Below are positions 43,670 to 53,474 of a stretch of DNA of 64,000 nucleotides, piece after piece. Source of the stretch: CAZAQV01 sp964487255. Its GTDB lineage: Bacteria > Myxococcota_A > Polyangia > Polyangiales > CAZAQV01. Position numbers and translations under genes: made by a program. Every line of letters begins with the position of its first letter. Positions within the stretch are counted from its first letter, which is position 1. The notes beneath the pieces were generated by a model. It ran no database searches. It saw nothing but the letters and a program-made list of their open reading frames with translations, and was not told the DNA's origin. The DNA lies in the NCBI GenBank assembly GCA_964487255.1, contig CAZAQV010000014.1, positions 62,001 to 126,000 on the forward strand. The letters are read 5' to 3'.

Positions 43670-44338
43670 CTAATCACTCACAGCCTGCTGTGCCGGGTCG
43701 TCACTGGCTTGATCGCCCAAGTCGGAAAGTTCCTCACGAAGTCGTTCGAGTGCGTATCGCATTCGACTCTTGACGGTGTTTTCGGGAATCCCCACCAGTT
43801 TGGCGATCTCGCGGAACTTAAGTTGTTGTGTGTGCCGAAGCAGAAAGATCTCTCGCTGCTCGTCGGGTAAGTTGCTCACGGCCTCGCGAATCCGATCGCG
43901 CATTGGGGTCGAGGCGGCTTGGCGGTCAACCGGGATTTGCTCTGCGGCGACTTGCTCGCGCAGCGGCTGAGAGTCGGCGTTTTTCCCTTGATCGAGTGAC
44001 GCATGGCGTCGAAACACCATCTTTCGCTTGTGGTCGATGCAATGGTTGCGCGCGATCTTGTAGATCCAAGTGGAGAACTTGCTGTTGCCCTCGAAGGTGT
44101 CGCTACGCTCGATAACTTTGAGGAAAACGTCCTGAGCGAGCTCCTCCGCAGAGGCGGGCTCACGGGTAAATCGCAGCACAAAGCCGAAAATTGGCCGCCT
44201 ATAGCGGGCGAGAAGGGTTGCAAAGGCCTCCGCGTCGCCGTTTTGGTAGAGCTTGAGCAGGGACTCGTCGGATACCTCGTCCTCGTCAGCGACGTCGCTA
44301 GTAGCTTCTGAGTCGGCGGGTGGGGACGAGAGTGTCAT
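43670..44338 (-). CDS. ECF-family RNA polymerase sigma factor
   Basis: 222 residues from ATG 44338; the open frame extends to 44497 but those residues are Cys/Arg-rich and unlike a sigma factor. Region 2 is clear (ELAQDVFLKVIERSDTFEGNSKFSTWIYKIARNHCIDHKRK), and region 4 has EQREIFLLRHTQQLKFREIAKLVGIPENTVKSRM. It would direct transcription of envelope genes, with the downstream zinc-finger protein as its anti-sigma factor. No strong Shine-Dalgarno is visible. Confidence 0.93.
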   Translation of the reverse strand: MTLSSPPADSEATSDVADEDEVSDESLLKLYQNGDAEAFATLLARYRRPIFGFVLRFTREPASAEELAQDVFLKVIERSDTFEGNSKFSTWIYKIARNHCIDHKRKMVFRRHASLDQGKNADSQPLREQVAAEQIPVDRQAASTPMRDRIREAVSNLPDEQREIFLLRHTQQLKFREIAKLVGIPENTVKSRMRYALERLREELSDLGDQASDDPAQQAVSD

Positions 44339-44647
44339 GTTAAGTGTTGGATATCGCAGGAAAACATGGCTTTGCGCCCGTGCGCCTTGCGCTCCGCGAG
44401 CCAAGTATGCCTCGATCATCCCCGATTCAAAAGTCCCCGCACATGATCGCGCGAACGAGCGCAGGCTGGGGCTCATGAGGTGGAGGGGTTGCGTCACACT
44501 TGTCTAGACGTGGGGCGCGTGTAAATCGGTCTAATCGATCGCTCTCTGGCCGGTTTTGAAGCGGAAAATCCCCCGCAGAACATTGATTGACCGCCCAATT
44601 CCCCTCTGTTATGAGAGTCCAGCCCCTTGGATTTAGAAAGGCCTAAC
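44339..44647. other. Divergent intergenic region between the sigma factor gene and the envelope operon
   Basis: 309 bases with no gene supported. It must hold the reverse promoter for the ECF sigma factor and the forward promoter for the operon starting at 44648. A sigma-70-like forward promoter is listed separately. A reverse-strand GGGGACTTTTG stretch could be an ECF-type -35, but this is too weak to call. Confidence 0.5.
44587..44614 (+). promoter_or_regulatory. Candidate sigma-70 promoter of the envelope operon
   Basis: TTGACC (44587-44592), 16-base spacer, TTATGA (44609-44614). The start codon is at 44648 with GAAAGG 6 bases before it, leaving a leader of about 28 bases. Confidence 0.45.
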
Positions 44648-45391
44648 ATGCGAGCGCTATCGACGATCACTCTATGGTTCGCCCTGAGCACCCTTTGCTG
44701 GGGATTGCCCCAGCGGGCAGCGGCTCAAGACGAAGACCCGCAGACGACGGACGAGGGTACGGACACGACAGAAGGTGAGGGCAGCGAGACCGAGGCGGCC
44801 GACGGGGAAGGCGAAGAGGGCGCAGCGACCACCGCAGAAGGTGCGGTTTCCGGAGACGAGGACATGGACGCGGGCACGTATGCCGTGCGACTTCGTGACC
44901 TTGAGCAGCGTATCAACGAACTCAAAGAACAGATTTTCCGCTCCAAGGCTCGCCTCTCACTTCTTGCGGAAACCGTTTTGGCTGGCGTCGTGGCGGGCTC
45001 GCAATCGATCATTAAGCACGAGAACAAGATGTCGAGTTCGTTCCGCTTGGTGCGTGCAGTATACGCGCTCGACGGTGCGCCGATTTACAACAAGGCTGAC
45101 GAGGAGGGCGACCTCGGCGACCGCGAAGAGTTCGACGTCTACAACGGAAGTATCGTTCCTGGCGAGCACACGCTGACGGTCAATCTTGAGTACCGCGGCG
45201 ACGGCCAGGGCGTGTTCACCTACCTCAAGGGCTACCGCTTCAAGGTGCGTTCAAGCCACACATTCACGGCGCCCGAAGGCAAGGCCGTCTCGATTCGCGT
45301 TGTTGGCTTTGAACGCGGCGGACCGACTGCGCCACTTGAAGAGCGACCCGCCGTGCGCTTCCTTGAGCGCGTTTCGAACACGGGAGAATAG
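44648..45391 (+). CDS. Exported coiled-coil protein, first gene of Glt-like envelope operon
   Basis: 247 residues from ATG 44648, with GAAAGG upstream; an in-frame TTG at 44627 is less likely. There is a signal peptide at about 1-26 (ending RAAAQ), a strongly acidic Glu/Thr/Gly linker to about residue 75, then a predicted coiled coil (VRLRDLEQRINELKEQIFRSKARL). A C-terminal beta-rich part (VPGEHTLTVNLEYRGDGQG) resembles surface-exposed Ig-like or PEGA-type domains. It is probably periplasmic. The order and types of the following genes point to a trans-envelope complex. Confidence 0.8.
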   Translation: MRALSTITLWFALSTLCWGLPQRAAAQDEDPQTTDEGTDTTEGEGSETEAADGEGEEGAATTAEGAVSGDEDMDAGTYAVRLRDLEQRINELKEQIFRSKARLSLLAETVLAGVVAGSQSIIKHENKMSSSFRLVRAVYALDGAPIYNKADEEGDLGDREEFDVYNGSIVPGEHTLTVNLEYRGDGQGVFTYLKGYRFKVRSSHTFTAPEGKAVSIRVVGFERGGPTAPLEERPAVRFLERVSNTGE

Positions 45392-45394
45392 CGG

Positions 45395-47800
45395 GTGTAC
45401 TCGTTCTCGCACCGCCGCCTTTGCAGGCGGCTGCAGGCCAGCGCCGCGCTCGTGCTTTTCTCGCTGTGTGCGGTGACGAGCGTGAGTGCGCAAAATATCG
45501 AGCGCGAACTTGCTGACATCGAGAGTCGCGCGAACCAACTTCAGGCGGAGCCGCTTCGTAAGGAGCAGCTGCGTTCAGCAACGCATGTCGAGGAGCGCCT
45601 CGCGGATGGCGAGTTATTCTTTCAGCTCAAAGACTACACGCGCGCAGCGATCATCTTCAGCGATATCGTCAACAACTACCCAAACCACACGGCGTACCCG
45701 AATGCTGTCTACATGCTCGCGGAGTCGTTGTACAAGGCCCGTGACTTCTTTGGTTCTCGTCGACATTTCCGCCAAGTCCTCGAAGGAAGCTCGAACAATG
45801 CTGGCTTTCGCTCTTACGTGAAGCCCTCGATTGGACGACTCGTCGACATTGCGATCCAGACGCAAGATTTTCGAGACATCGAGACCTACTTCGTTCGGCT
45901 GAACCAACTTCCGCCCTCAGACATCACGGTTGCCGCGAACTATCAGCGCGCCAAGTACCTTTTCAATCGTGCGGTCCCGGTCGCCGAAATCATCCAAGAG
46001 GATCCGGGCGCAAACCCACAGATGCGGCGCGAGGAAACGAGCCTTGAGAAGAAACGCGCGTCGTTCAATCTCGCGCAGCTCGATGAAGCGCGACGCCTGT
46101 TCGCCGCGGTTCCGAAGGCAAGCCCGTATTGGGGGCGCGCGATGTACTTCGTGGGCACGATTTATTCGCTGACGGGCAAGTACCCCGAAGCCATCGAAGT
46201 GTTCTCGCAAGTCATCAAGGCGCCGGCAGCGGACGCCACGGCCATCGAGGTGTCGGAACTCGCACAGCTCGCTTTGGGACGCCTCTATTACGAGACCGAC
46301 CAAATCGACAAAGCGATCGTTGCCTATCAGTCCGTGCCGCGTACTTCGAAGCATTTCGAACGGGCGCTTTTCGAAATCGCGTGGGCGCACATTCGCATTG
46401 GTGACGCGATCCGCGCGGAGCGAGCTCTTGAGGTTCTGCAGGTCGTGAATCCCGACAGCGTCTTCATCGCCGATGGCCAACTCTTGCGTGGAAATCTTCT
46501 GCTTCGAAGTGGGCGACACGATCCAGCCGAAGACCTGTTTCGCGATATACGCAACCGTTTCGGTCCTGTACTTCGTCAGCTCGACGACACACTCAGCGCT
46601 GTCGAGGACCCCGTTGCATATTTCAAAGGAATCGTGCGTCAGAACATCGATACGTTTGATGCAGACACCTTCTTGCCAGCGACCGCGCGACGGCATAGCC
46701 GTCTTGGAGGCGGTGACATGGCCCGCGGAATCGGCGCGGTGTCTGACTTGGCGGAGTCTCGCAAGCTCGTCCGTGAGACCGAGGATATTGCTGGAAAGCT
46801 CGACGTGATTCTCAACTCACCCAACCGCGTTCACGCGCACGCCGATCTTAGGCGTCAGGTGCAAATGAGTACGGCTCTGCGAAACCGTCTTGCGCTACTG
46901 CGCGGGCAAGCTCTCGACAAGCAGCGCGCGGTTGGTTTGGCTGTCGAGGTCCGTTCGCGTCGTCAGCGTCTGGAGCCAGAGCTTCGCCGCCTGCCACGTC
47001 AGCTCGACGACTTCAAAAAGCGCGATCGGACATCACTCGAGCGCCAGAAGCTCCTTGAACGTCAAATCAACAACCTGGAAATCGAAGTCCAGGGAATGCA
47101 AGCGCGCGTTGTTGCTGCCAAGCAGTTTCTCAACGAAGCGGAGAGGCGGGGGCAAGAGGTCGGTGCTTCTAAATCGACGCTCGAAGAGATCGCCAATCAT
47201 GAACGCGCCATTGACGGCTACAAAGAGCAACTCGAACTTGCGAACCGACAGCTCGAGTTCACGCGTTTGGAGGTCGGGATCGGCGACGAGTCTTATCGGC
47301 GCGACCGTGAGCTTGTACGCGAGTATGTGGCACTGACCGAAGAGGAGCAGTCGGCACTCGGCCAGACCGGCGGCGGCAGTAGTGCATTGGCCTCGTCGTT
47401 TGCGCGCATCGCGCGCATCGAGGGTGAACTCGATGCCCGTGAGTCTCAGGTCTTCGCCGTCGTCGACGAGCGGTCCGGGGGGATGCGACAAGTGCTCGAC
47501 GAAGAGAAGGGCAACCTGGTGCGCTATCGAGAAGAGCTCACGGAGCTCGAAGCTGAGGCCGAAGAGGTGGTGGGGCGAATCGCGTACCACAACTTTAGGC
47601 AGGTTCGGCGACGCTTCTACAACCTCGTGCTTCGCGCGGACGTGGGTCGTATCGACGTCGCTTGGGCGCGTCGTGAAGAGCACCGCATGCGTGTCGACGC
47701 TCTGACTCGTGAGCGCTCCGAGGAACTGCAAGCGATTGATGATGAGTTCCAAGAGGTGATGGATATGGGCGGAAGCTCAGGCTCGGAGGCGTCACCATGA
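45395..47800 (+). CDS. Exported TPR and coiled-coil protein (GltD/AgmU-like)
   Basis: 801 residues from GTG 45395, 3 bases after the preceding stop. A signal peptide covers 1-32 (ends VSAQ). Residues ~60-390 are TPR repeats (DGELFFQLKDYTRAAIIFSDIVNNYPNH, YFVGTIYSLTGKYPEAIEVFSQVIK, ALFEIAWAHIRIGDAIRAERALEVLQ). The C-terminal half is long charged helices that should form coiled coils. Periplasmic TPR proteins of similar size belong to the Myxococcus gliding machinery; orthology is inferred from context. The stop overlaps the next start (ATGA). Confidence 0.8.
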   Translation: MYSFSHRRLCRRLQASAALVLFSLCAVTSVSAQNIERELADIESRANQLQAEPLRKEQLRSATHVEERLADGELFFQLKDYTRAAIIFSDIVNNYPNHTAYPNAVYMLAESLYKARDFFGSRRHFRQVLEGSSNNAGFRSYVKPSIGRLVDIAIQTQDFRDIETYFVRLNQLPPSDITVAANYQRAKYLFNRAVPVAEIIQEDPGANPQMRREETSLEKKRASFNLAQLDEARRLFAAVPKASPYWGRAMYFVGTIYSLTGKYPEAIEVFSQVIKAPAADATAIEVSELAQLALGRLYYETDQIDKAIVAYQSVPRTSKHFERALFEIAWAHIRIGDAIRAERALEVLQVVNPDSVFIADGQLLRGNLLLRSGRHDPAEDLFRDIRNRFGPVLRQLDDTLSAVEDPVAYFKGIVRQNIDTFDADTFLPATARRHSRLGGGDMARGIGAVSDLAESRKLVRETEDIAGKLDVILNSPNRVHAHADLRRQVQMSTALRNRLALLRGQALDKQRAVGLAVEVRSRRQRLEPELRRLPRQLDDFKKRDRTSLERQKLLERQINNLEIEVQGMQARVVAAKQFLNEAERRGQEVGASKSTLEEIANHERAIDGYKEQLELANRQLEFTRLEVGIGDESYRRDRELVREYVALTEEEQSALGQTGGGSSALASSFARIARIEGELDARESQVFAVVDERSGGMRQVLDEEKGNLVRYREELTELEAEAEEVVGRIAYHNFRQVRRRFYNLVLRADVGRIDVAWARREEHRMRVDALTRERSEELQAIDDEFQEVMDMGGSSGSEASP

Positions 47801-50800
47801 AAATGAGCAAGACGCTGCTCTCGGTCTCGCTTGCACTTGGTGCTGTGTTACTTCCTTCGGCTGCGTTCGCGCAGGATGGTGGAGTCTCCGGCGGCGGTGA
47901 CGCGGGCATCATGAATGTTCCGGACGCAAGCCCCGCCGAGTTTAATAGCTCGCCCAACTCCGGCACCGGAGGAGGCGTCGATGCGGGTGGGGCAGCTCCT
48001 TGGGAAGGTGCGCAGGCAACGCAGCCGCCCCCGCCATCCTTTCTTGACACCACTGACAACCGCATCGTCGACGATCGCCCCCCTCCCACAAAAGAGCAGG
48101 TCAAAGCGCTCTTGGAGATGGAAGCAGAGGTCGATGCGTTTGTTCGCTCAGGCAGCTCTTACCGGGACACCGTGACCGCAATTTTGCGTCGCGAATACTT
48201 GCAGCAGCGTCGCTCACGGGACCAGTACTACTCGCGCCAGATCGTGCAGGAGGAAGAGGCGCTCACTGAGGCGCGCGAGAACGCGATTCGGCTATTCGAG
48301 CGCTTCATCCGTAACTACCCGAACGACCCCGTCTATACCCCCGATGCGATGTTTCGGCTGGGCGAGCTGTACTTCGAACGCAGCTACGAACAGTTCCATG
48401 CGGCGCAAGCCACTGATGGCTCGGTCGACAACAACCTCCTCAACAGCCCGGACTTTTCTGCAACCGTGCAGCTGTACCGCGATCTGATTCGCAAGTTCCC
48501 CGACTACCGTCGCATCGACGGTGTGTACTACCTCATCGGCTACTGCTTAAGCGATATGGGGCGCTTCGAGGAAGCGAAGGCGGCATTTCTCAACCTCGTA
48601 TGCGCCAACAAGTTCACCTACGACCCCGACATGATCGAGAAGGCTGCCGCGGAGGCTCTGGCAGCCGAGGGACAGGAGGGTGTCGAAGATGAGGGCACCG
48701 AAGATCAAGACGATCCTGGTTCTCTCGACCAAGAACTCAATCTCGCCGAGAAGTTTCCGTCTCTTACGCTGGACGAAAGCGACTACAACGTTGGCGGCGT
48801 ATTCGTGGATCCATACCGCGAGTGTAAACCCATCAAAGAAGACGCGCGTTTCATCAGCGAGACCTGGTTCCGCCTAGGCGAAGGTCACTTCGACGACTAC
48901 GGTACGCCGTTTTCCATTGAGCTTTCGATCGCGGCCTACAGTCGCATCCTCGCCGATCCGGAAGACCGAAACTACAGCCTTGCGCTGTACAAGGTTGCAT
49001 GGGCACATTACCGCGCGAGTAACTATCCGGATGCCATTCGCTTCTTTTCGAAGCTCGTTCAGTTCTCTGACGACAAGAAACGCGAAACAGGAGCTGCCGG
49101 CTCGCAACTGCGCCCCGAGGCCATTCAGTACCTTGCGTTTTCCTTTGCGTATGACGATTGGGACGAGAACCACGTGCCTGATGCGTTCGAGGGTGGCAAA
49201 ACGGGAATCGAGCGTGTTCAGGACGCGAGTCTCATGCCACAAGATCGAGAGTGGACACCGGAGGTCTACTACGATCTCGGGGACGTCTACTTCCAGGAGG
49301 CGAAGTACCCGGATGCGATCGCGGTGTGGAAGCTGGCTATCGAAAAATGGCCGCACCACAAGCAGGTGCCAGACCTGACCAACCGCATCGCCAATGCTTA
49401 CGCTCGACACAACGAAATGGAAGAAGCCGTGGGTTGGCGCGCGAAGCTCGGCGACTATGTGCAAGGCACCGACTGGTGGAACAAGAACGTTGATAACCCT
49501 AAAGAGCAACGCAACGCCGAAAAGCTGGCTGAGAACTCTTTGATCCAATCCGCGCTACACTTCCACCAAGAGGCGCAGGTTCTTCGCCGTCGCTGCGTAG
49601 AAGAGAAGAACGTGAGCCTGTGCGATCAGGCCGAGGAAAGCTACGCGGTGGCGGCCAAGGCCTATCGCGGATATCTTGAGCGCTATCCCAACACGCCGCA
49701 GGCGTACGAACTTCGCTACAACTTGGCTGATGCTTTGTACTGGTCTGGGAAGTACGAAGAGGCCGCGGTCGAGTACGCGCTCGTTCGCGACTCCAACCTC
49801 GACGACACGCACTTTGCAGAGTCTGCGCGTCGTATCGTCGAATCCATTCAGCGACTCCTAGATCCGGAGATCAAGGCCGGGCGGATCGTGATTCCAGATG
49901 AGCCTCCCGAGCCACAAGGTACGCCGCCGCAAGTGCAGGCGACTCAGATGCCGGAGCTCGTTCAGCGTCTCGCTCAAGCGCGGGAGATTTACCTCGCGCG
50001 CGTGTCAGAGAAACGGGACACAGAGAACGTGCGAGAAGCGTACGACTTCAACAATGCGCTTCTTCTCTATCTCTACGGTTACTGGCCGCAGGCGAAAGAG
50101 CGGTTCAACCGCATTTTCGAGGAGCGTTGCGCGGGACCCAATGCGGATGAGACCGGACGCGTGGCTTGGACCAACCTCCGTAACATGGCGGTCAAACTCC
50201 AAGACGACAACGAAGTTGAGCGCCTCGGTAAAGCCATCAAGGAAAAAAAGTGTACATTCCAAAGCGGTGAGAAGTACGAAGAAGTCGACTGCTCAAAGCC
50301 TGAGAACAAGAACGAGCCTTCTTGTATTGTCGCGGGCGACCTAAACGCGCTGCAGTATCGGCGTGCGCTCAAGGTCTACAAAGATGCGGAGTCGTCCACC
50401 GGTTCACGCCAAGTGCAGCTCTATGAGCAAGCTGCAACAATGCTGGTCAAGGCTGTCAATCAGAACCCAGGAGACCCGCAGGCGCCCATTGCCCTGGAGT
50501 ACGCCGCGACGGCGCTTGAGCGAACTAGCCGCTTTGAATCGGCAGGTCGTCTGTATGAGCGCATTATTGATGAGGTCGGTCCTCGTAAGGCGAGTTCGCC
50601 AGAAGATCAGGCCAAGCTCGACGCTATTCTCGCGAATGCCTATTTCCGTTTGGCATACAACGCCAACCGCTTCTTCGACTTTGAAAAGGCGGTCAGCAAC
50701 TACCAAGTGCTCGCTGACAGTAAGCGTTTCGCTGCGAGCGACGACCCAGGCATCGTTGAAAAACGCGAAGACGGTCTGATTAACGCAGCCTTGATTCTCG

Positions 50801-51783
50801 AGAACCTTCAACAGTACCGGCGTGCCGCCCAATACTATACGCGGGCGGCCTCGACCATTCGCGACCCGGAAACGAAGCGCACTGCGAAGTTCCGCATCGC
50901 GGAGATGTCCTACAAGCAGCGGCAGTACCCATCGGCCATTCGCGGCATGCGGCAGTTCATCAACGCCTACAAGGGTGACCCTGGGGCGGGCGAGTTGGTC
51001 GTTTTGGCGTACTGGCGTATCGCACAGTCGTTTGAGGCGCAGCGCGCAGAGCGGGAGTACCTCAGGGCGCTCCAAGACGTGGTTGATGCGTTCAAGTCGT
51101 CGGGACAAGAGCCCGGGTCGCTCGCCGCGGAGTATGCGGCGCATTCGCACTTCATACTCGCGGACCAGGACAACGACAAGATCGAAAGCTACAAGGTAAA
51201 CCCTGGTAAGCCAAAGACCATTCAAGACTACGTCAAGAAGCTCAAATCAGAGATCGACCGTGGTGCCAACATGGTGAGCACCATGAAGGAAGACTATGAG
51301 CCGATTCTTGGCTATCGACGCCCGACTTGGGCCGTGGCTGCCTTGGTGCGCCAGGGTCGCCTTTACGAGGTTTTGGCCAAGGAAGTTCTCACCGCGAAGT
51401 TCGTCACGCCGACCGACATCCAGCGTCAGCTTCGAGGTGCGAGTTTTGAAGTGCAAGATGACCTGCGTCTTCAAATCGAGACCGCAGTTCAGCAGGTGCT
51501 TGATCAGTACATTCGACCCATCGAGTGTTACGCCGTTGCTCGCTATGCCTACGCTGTGCGTGCGTCGCAGACGGGCAGCTTGGACAACGAGTACACGCGA
51601 ATCGCCATCGACCGCATGCAGGCATACGGCGACGAACGTATCGCCGAGTGCATCGCAGAGGTGCAAAAGAGCGACTCCAATTTGACGGCATATCAACCCG
51701 GTGAGTTTACGCGCGCGCCCCGTGGTCAGCTGGCGACGACGCCAGAAGGTATCGCGCCGCCGCCACTTGCTCCGATGAAGTAG
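47797..51783 (+). CDS. Large exported TPR protein (GltI/AgmK-like)
   Basis: 1328 residues. A signal peptide (ends AAFAQ) is followed by a Gly/Pro-rich linker. Many TPR units then extend through the protein, for example MFRLGELYFERSYEQF, YYLIGYCLSDMGRFEEAKAAFLNLV, ALYKVAWAHYRASNYPDAIRFFSKLVQ and YYDLGDVYFQEAKYPDAIAVWKLAIEKWP. An acidic insert lies near residue 290. It is probably periplasmic and binds other operon products. The M. xanthus gliding locus also has a very large TPR protein; the one here is shorter. It is coupled to the gene before it. Confidence 0.82.
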   Translation: MKMSKTLLSVSLALGAVLLPSAAFAQDGGVSGGGDAGIMNVPDASPAEFNSSPNSGTGGGVDAGGAAPWEGAQATQPPPPSFLDTTDNRIVDDRPPPTKEQVKALLEMEAEVDAFVRSGSSYRDTVTAILRREYLQQRRSRDQYYSRQIVQEEEALTEARENAIRLFERFIRNYPNDPVYTPDAMFRLGELYFERSYEQFHAAQATDGSVDNNLLNSPDFSATVQLYRDLIRKFPDYRRIDGVYYLIGYCLSDMGRFEEAKAAFLNLVCANKFTYDPDMIEKAAAEALAAEGQEGVEDEGTEDQDDPGSLDQELNLAEKFPSLTLDESDYNVGGVFVDPYRECKPIKEDARFISETWFRLGEGHFDDYGTPFSIELSIAAYSRILADPEDRNYSLALYKVAWAHYRASNYPDAIRFFSKLVQFSDDKKRETGAAGSQLRPEAIQYLAFSFAYDDWDENHVPDAFEGGKTGIERVQDASLMPQDREWTPEVYYDLGDVYFQEAKYPDAIAVWKLAIEKWPHHKQVPDLTNRIANAYARHNEMEEAVGWRAKLGDYVQGTDWWNKNVDNPKEQRNAEKLAENSLIQSALHFHQEAQVLRRRCVEEKNVSLCDQAEESYAVAAKAYRGYLERYPNTPQAYELRYNLADALYWSGKYEEAAVEYALVRDSNLDDTHFAESARRIVESIQRLLDPEIKAGRIVIPDEPPEPQGTPPQVQATQMPELVQRLAQAREIYLARVSEKRDTENVREAYDFNNALLLYLYGYWPQAKERFNRIFEERCAGPNADETGRVAWTNLRNMAVKLQDDNEVERLGKAIKEKKCTFQSGEKYEEVDCSKPENKNEPSCIVAGDLNALQYRRALKVYKDAESSTGSRQVQLYEQAATMLVKAVNQNPGDPQAPIALEYAATALERTSRFESAGRLYERIIDEVGPRKASSPEDQAKLDAILANAYFRLAYNANRFFDFEKAVSNYQVLADSKRFAASDDPGIVEKREDGLINAALILENLQQYRRAAQYYTRAASTIRDPETKRTAKFRIAEMSYKQRQYPSAIRGMRQFINAYKGDPGAGELVVLAYWRIAQSFEAQRAEREYLRALQDVVDAFKSSGQEPGSLAAEYAAHSHFILADQDNDKIESYKVNPGKPKTIQDYVKKLKSEIDRGANMVSTMKEDYEPILGYRRPTWAVAALVRQGRLYEVLAKEVLTAKFVTPTDIQRQLRGASFEVQDDLRLQIETAVQQVLDQYIRPIECYAVARYAYAVRASQTGSLDNEYTRIAIDRMQAYGDERIAECIAEVQKSDSNLTAYQPGEFTRAPRGQLATTPEGIAPPPLAPMK

Positions 51784-51789
51784 GTTTCG

Positions 51790-53220
51790 ATGATGAAGTT
51801 TTTTGCAAAACCAGTCGCCCTTTTCCTTCCACTGCTGCTCGTGGTCGTCGCGTGTGGTGGTGATGAAGAAGAGAAGAAGAGTGGAACGGGGACCGAAGAG
51901 CAACAGACGTCCGGTGGCGAAACTGGCGGCGGCTCGGCGATCGGTGTCGGCGAAGACGGAAGCGACACCGGATGGGACGGCGACCCCGAGGGAAACGCTG
52001 GACTGGCCCAAGGTGCCTCTGAAGACAGCCCTTGGGGCACACCCGAGTCGAATGCCGGCAAGCCGCTTCCCGATCGAAAGCCCATGAACTCCTCGGCTCA
52101 GGATGCCTACGAGGATGCTGTCGAGTCGGCAACCGCTGGCAACATGGAGGGGGCTCGCGTTGCTTTCGAGCAGGCACTGGCATCCGACCCTGGGGCGTAC
52201 AAAGCGGCTTATAACTTGGGCGTGATTGCCGATCGCTCGGGTAACGAAGCGCGTGCGCTGGAATACTACAGGAGGTCGCTCAAGATTCAGCCTGACTACG
52301 AACGGGCGGCGGCAGGCATCGTTGCGATCTACGTCCGTCGCGGAGACGCATCCGGCGCAGTCGCGTTTGCGGCGCCACTCGCGCGTGACTGGGAGCGAAA
52401 CTTGTACCTTCAAGCGGTACACGGCGAGGCATTGGTACACGCCAATCAGTACGACGCGGCCGTCGATGCGGCACGAAAAGCCCTTCGGCGCGATGAAAAG
52501 TTCGTGCCCGCGATGGTGGTAATCGTAAAGGCCAGTCTCGGCCAAGGGCGCAAGGAGCTGGCCGCAAACGTGCTCGACCAAGCGATGGCCATCCAAGGGG
52601 GTAACGCCGAGCTTCAATACCTCAAGGGTATGATGTTGCTTGAAGAAGATGGTCGGCTGCGCGAGGCCATCGACCGACTCAAAGATGCTGTGCGACTGCG
52701 TCCCGACTACGCGGAGGCTCGAACGGCGCTGGGCATCCAGCTCATGCAGGGCGGCAACTATCAGGAAGCGCTCACGCATCTTCTGGCAGCTTCGAAGCTG
52801 ACCCCTTCGCGGTGGGAGGTGCATCTCAACCTCGCCGACGCCTTCCGAGCCAACAAGATGTGGAAGGAGGCGAAGGACGCCTTTCAGAAGGCGCTCGATC
52901 GCAAGTCGCCCCTTCCGGAGGCGCACTTCAACATGGGCCTGATGTATATGACGGCGCTTGGCGAGTACCCCGGGATGGACACGCTTCAGGCGCTCGACGC
53001 GGCAATAGCGGAGTTCAAACAATATCGCAGTGAGATGGGACCGCGCTTGCCCAAAGACGACCTCTCCGCTGGTTATCTCGAGGACCTGCAGCGACAGAGA
53101 GACCGCGAACAGAAGCGTATCGAGCGCGAAAAGAAGCGGGCCGAACGCGAGGCTGCGCGCTCGGCGCGGGAAGCTGCGGGTGGCGGTGACGCTGCGGGTG
53201 GCGGTGAGGGAGGAGAGTAG
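51790..53220 (+). CDS. TPR lipoprotein (GltE/AglT-like)
   Basis: 476 residues. Lipobox LVVVACGG gives Cys near residue 21, then an acidic and Gly/Thr-rich linker to about 95. About eight TPR repeats follow (GAYKAAYNLGVIADRSGNEARALEYYRRSLKIQP, AELQYLKGMMLLEEDGRLREAIDRLKDAVRLRP, EAHFNMGLMYM). A charged Arg/Glu helix leads into a Gly tail. Likely an outer-membrane-anchored periplasmic scaffold of the same complex; AglT of Myxococcus is a TPR lipoprotein in a comparable operon. Six bases separate it from the large TPR gene. Confidence 0.82.
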   Translation: MMKFFAKPVALFLPLLLVVVACGGDEEEKKSGTGTEEQQTSGGETGGGSAIGVGEDGSDTGWDGDPEGNAGLAQGASEDSPWGTPESNAGKPLPDRKPMNSSAQDAYEDAVESATAGNMEGARVAFEQALASDPGAYKAAYNLGVIADRSGNEARALEYYRRSLKIQPDYERAAAGIVAIYVRRGDASGAVAFAAPLARDWERNLYLQAVHGEALVHANQYDAAVDAARKALRRDEKFVPAMVVIVKASLGQGRKELAANVLDQAMAIQGGNAELQYLKGMMLLEEDGRLREAIDRLKDAVRLRPDYAEARTALGIQLMQGGNYQEALTHLLAASKLTPSRWEVHLNLADAFRANKMWKEAKDAFQKALDRKSPLPEAHFNMGLMYMTALGEYPGMDTLQALDAAIAEFKQYRSEMGPRLPKDDLSAGYLEDLQRQRDREQKRIEREKKRAEREAARSAREAAGGGDAAGGGEGGE

Positions 53221-53222
53221 TG

Positions 53223-53468
53223 ATGCGGACCATCGTATTGATTTTGCTCAGTGTGTTGTGCTTGACCGCTTTGGGTGGCGAAGCGAGCGCTCAGCGTCGC
53301 GGAAAGCCGAAGGTGATTCAGCTGGAGGAGATCACGATCGAGGGCACAGTGCAGAAGCCGAACGCTTTCTACATTCTCAACCGCTCGAACCTCGGTTATG
53401 AGGTGCTCGACCTGCGAACTTCGTTCATCCGTGAAATCGTCCGTCCGGTCACAGAAAAACCCTTCTAG
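53223..53468 (+). CDS. Small exported protein of the Glt-like operon
   Basis: 81 residues from ATG 53223 (GTG 53220 is equally possible). A signal peptide covers 1-23 (ends GEASAQ). The mature part is about 58 residues with the pattern IQLEEITIEGTVQKPNAFYI followed by NRSNLGYEVLDLRTSF. It looks like a short conserved beta domain, but I do not recognise the family. Its position between the TPR lipoprotein and an inner-membrane protein suggests a structural part of the complex. Confidence 0.75.
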   Translation: MRTIVLILLSVLCLTALGGEASAQRRGKPKVIQLEEITIEGTVQKPNAFYILNRSNLGYEVLDLRTSFIREIVRPVTEKPF

Positions 53469-53474
53469 CGAGAG

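Noticed and set aside
44339..44497. N-terminal extension of the ECF sigma factor
   Set aside because: The extra 53 residues are Arg/Cys-rich and unlike region 1 or 2 of sigma factors; ATG 44338 gives the expected length.
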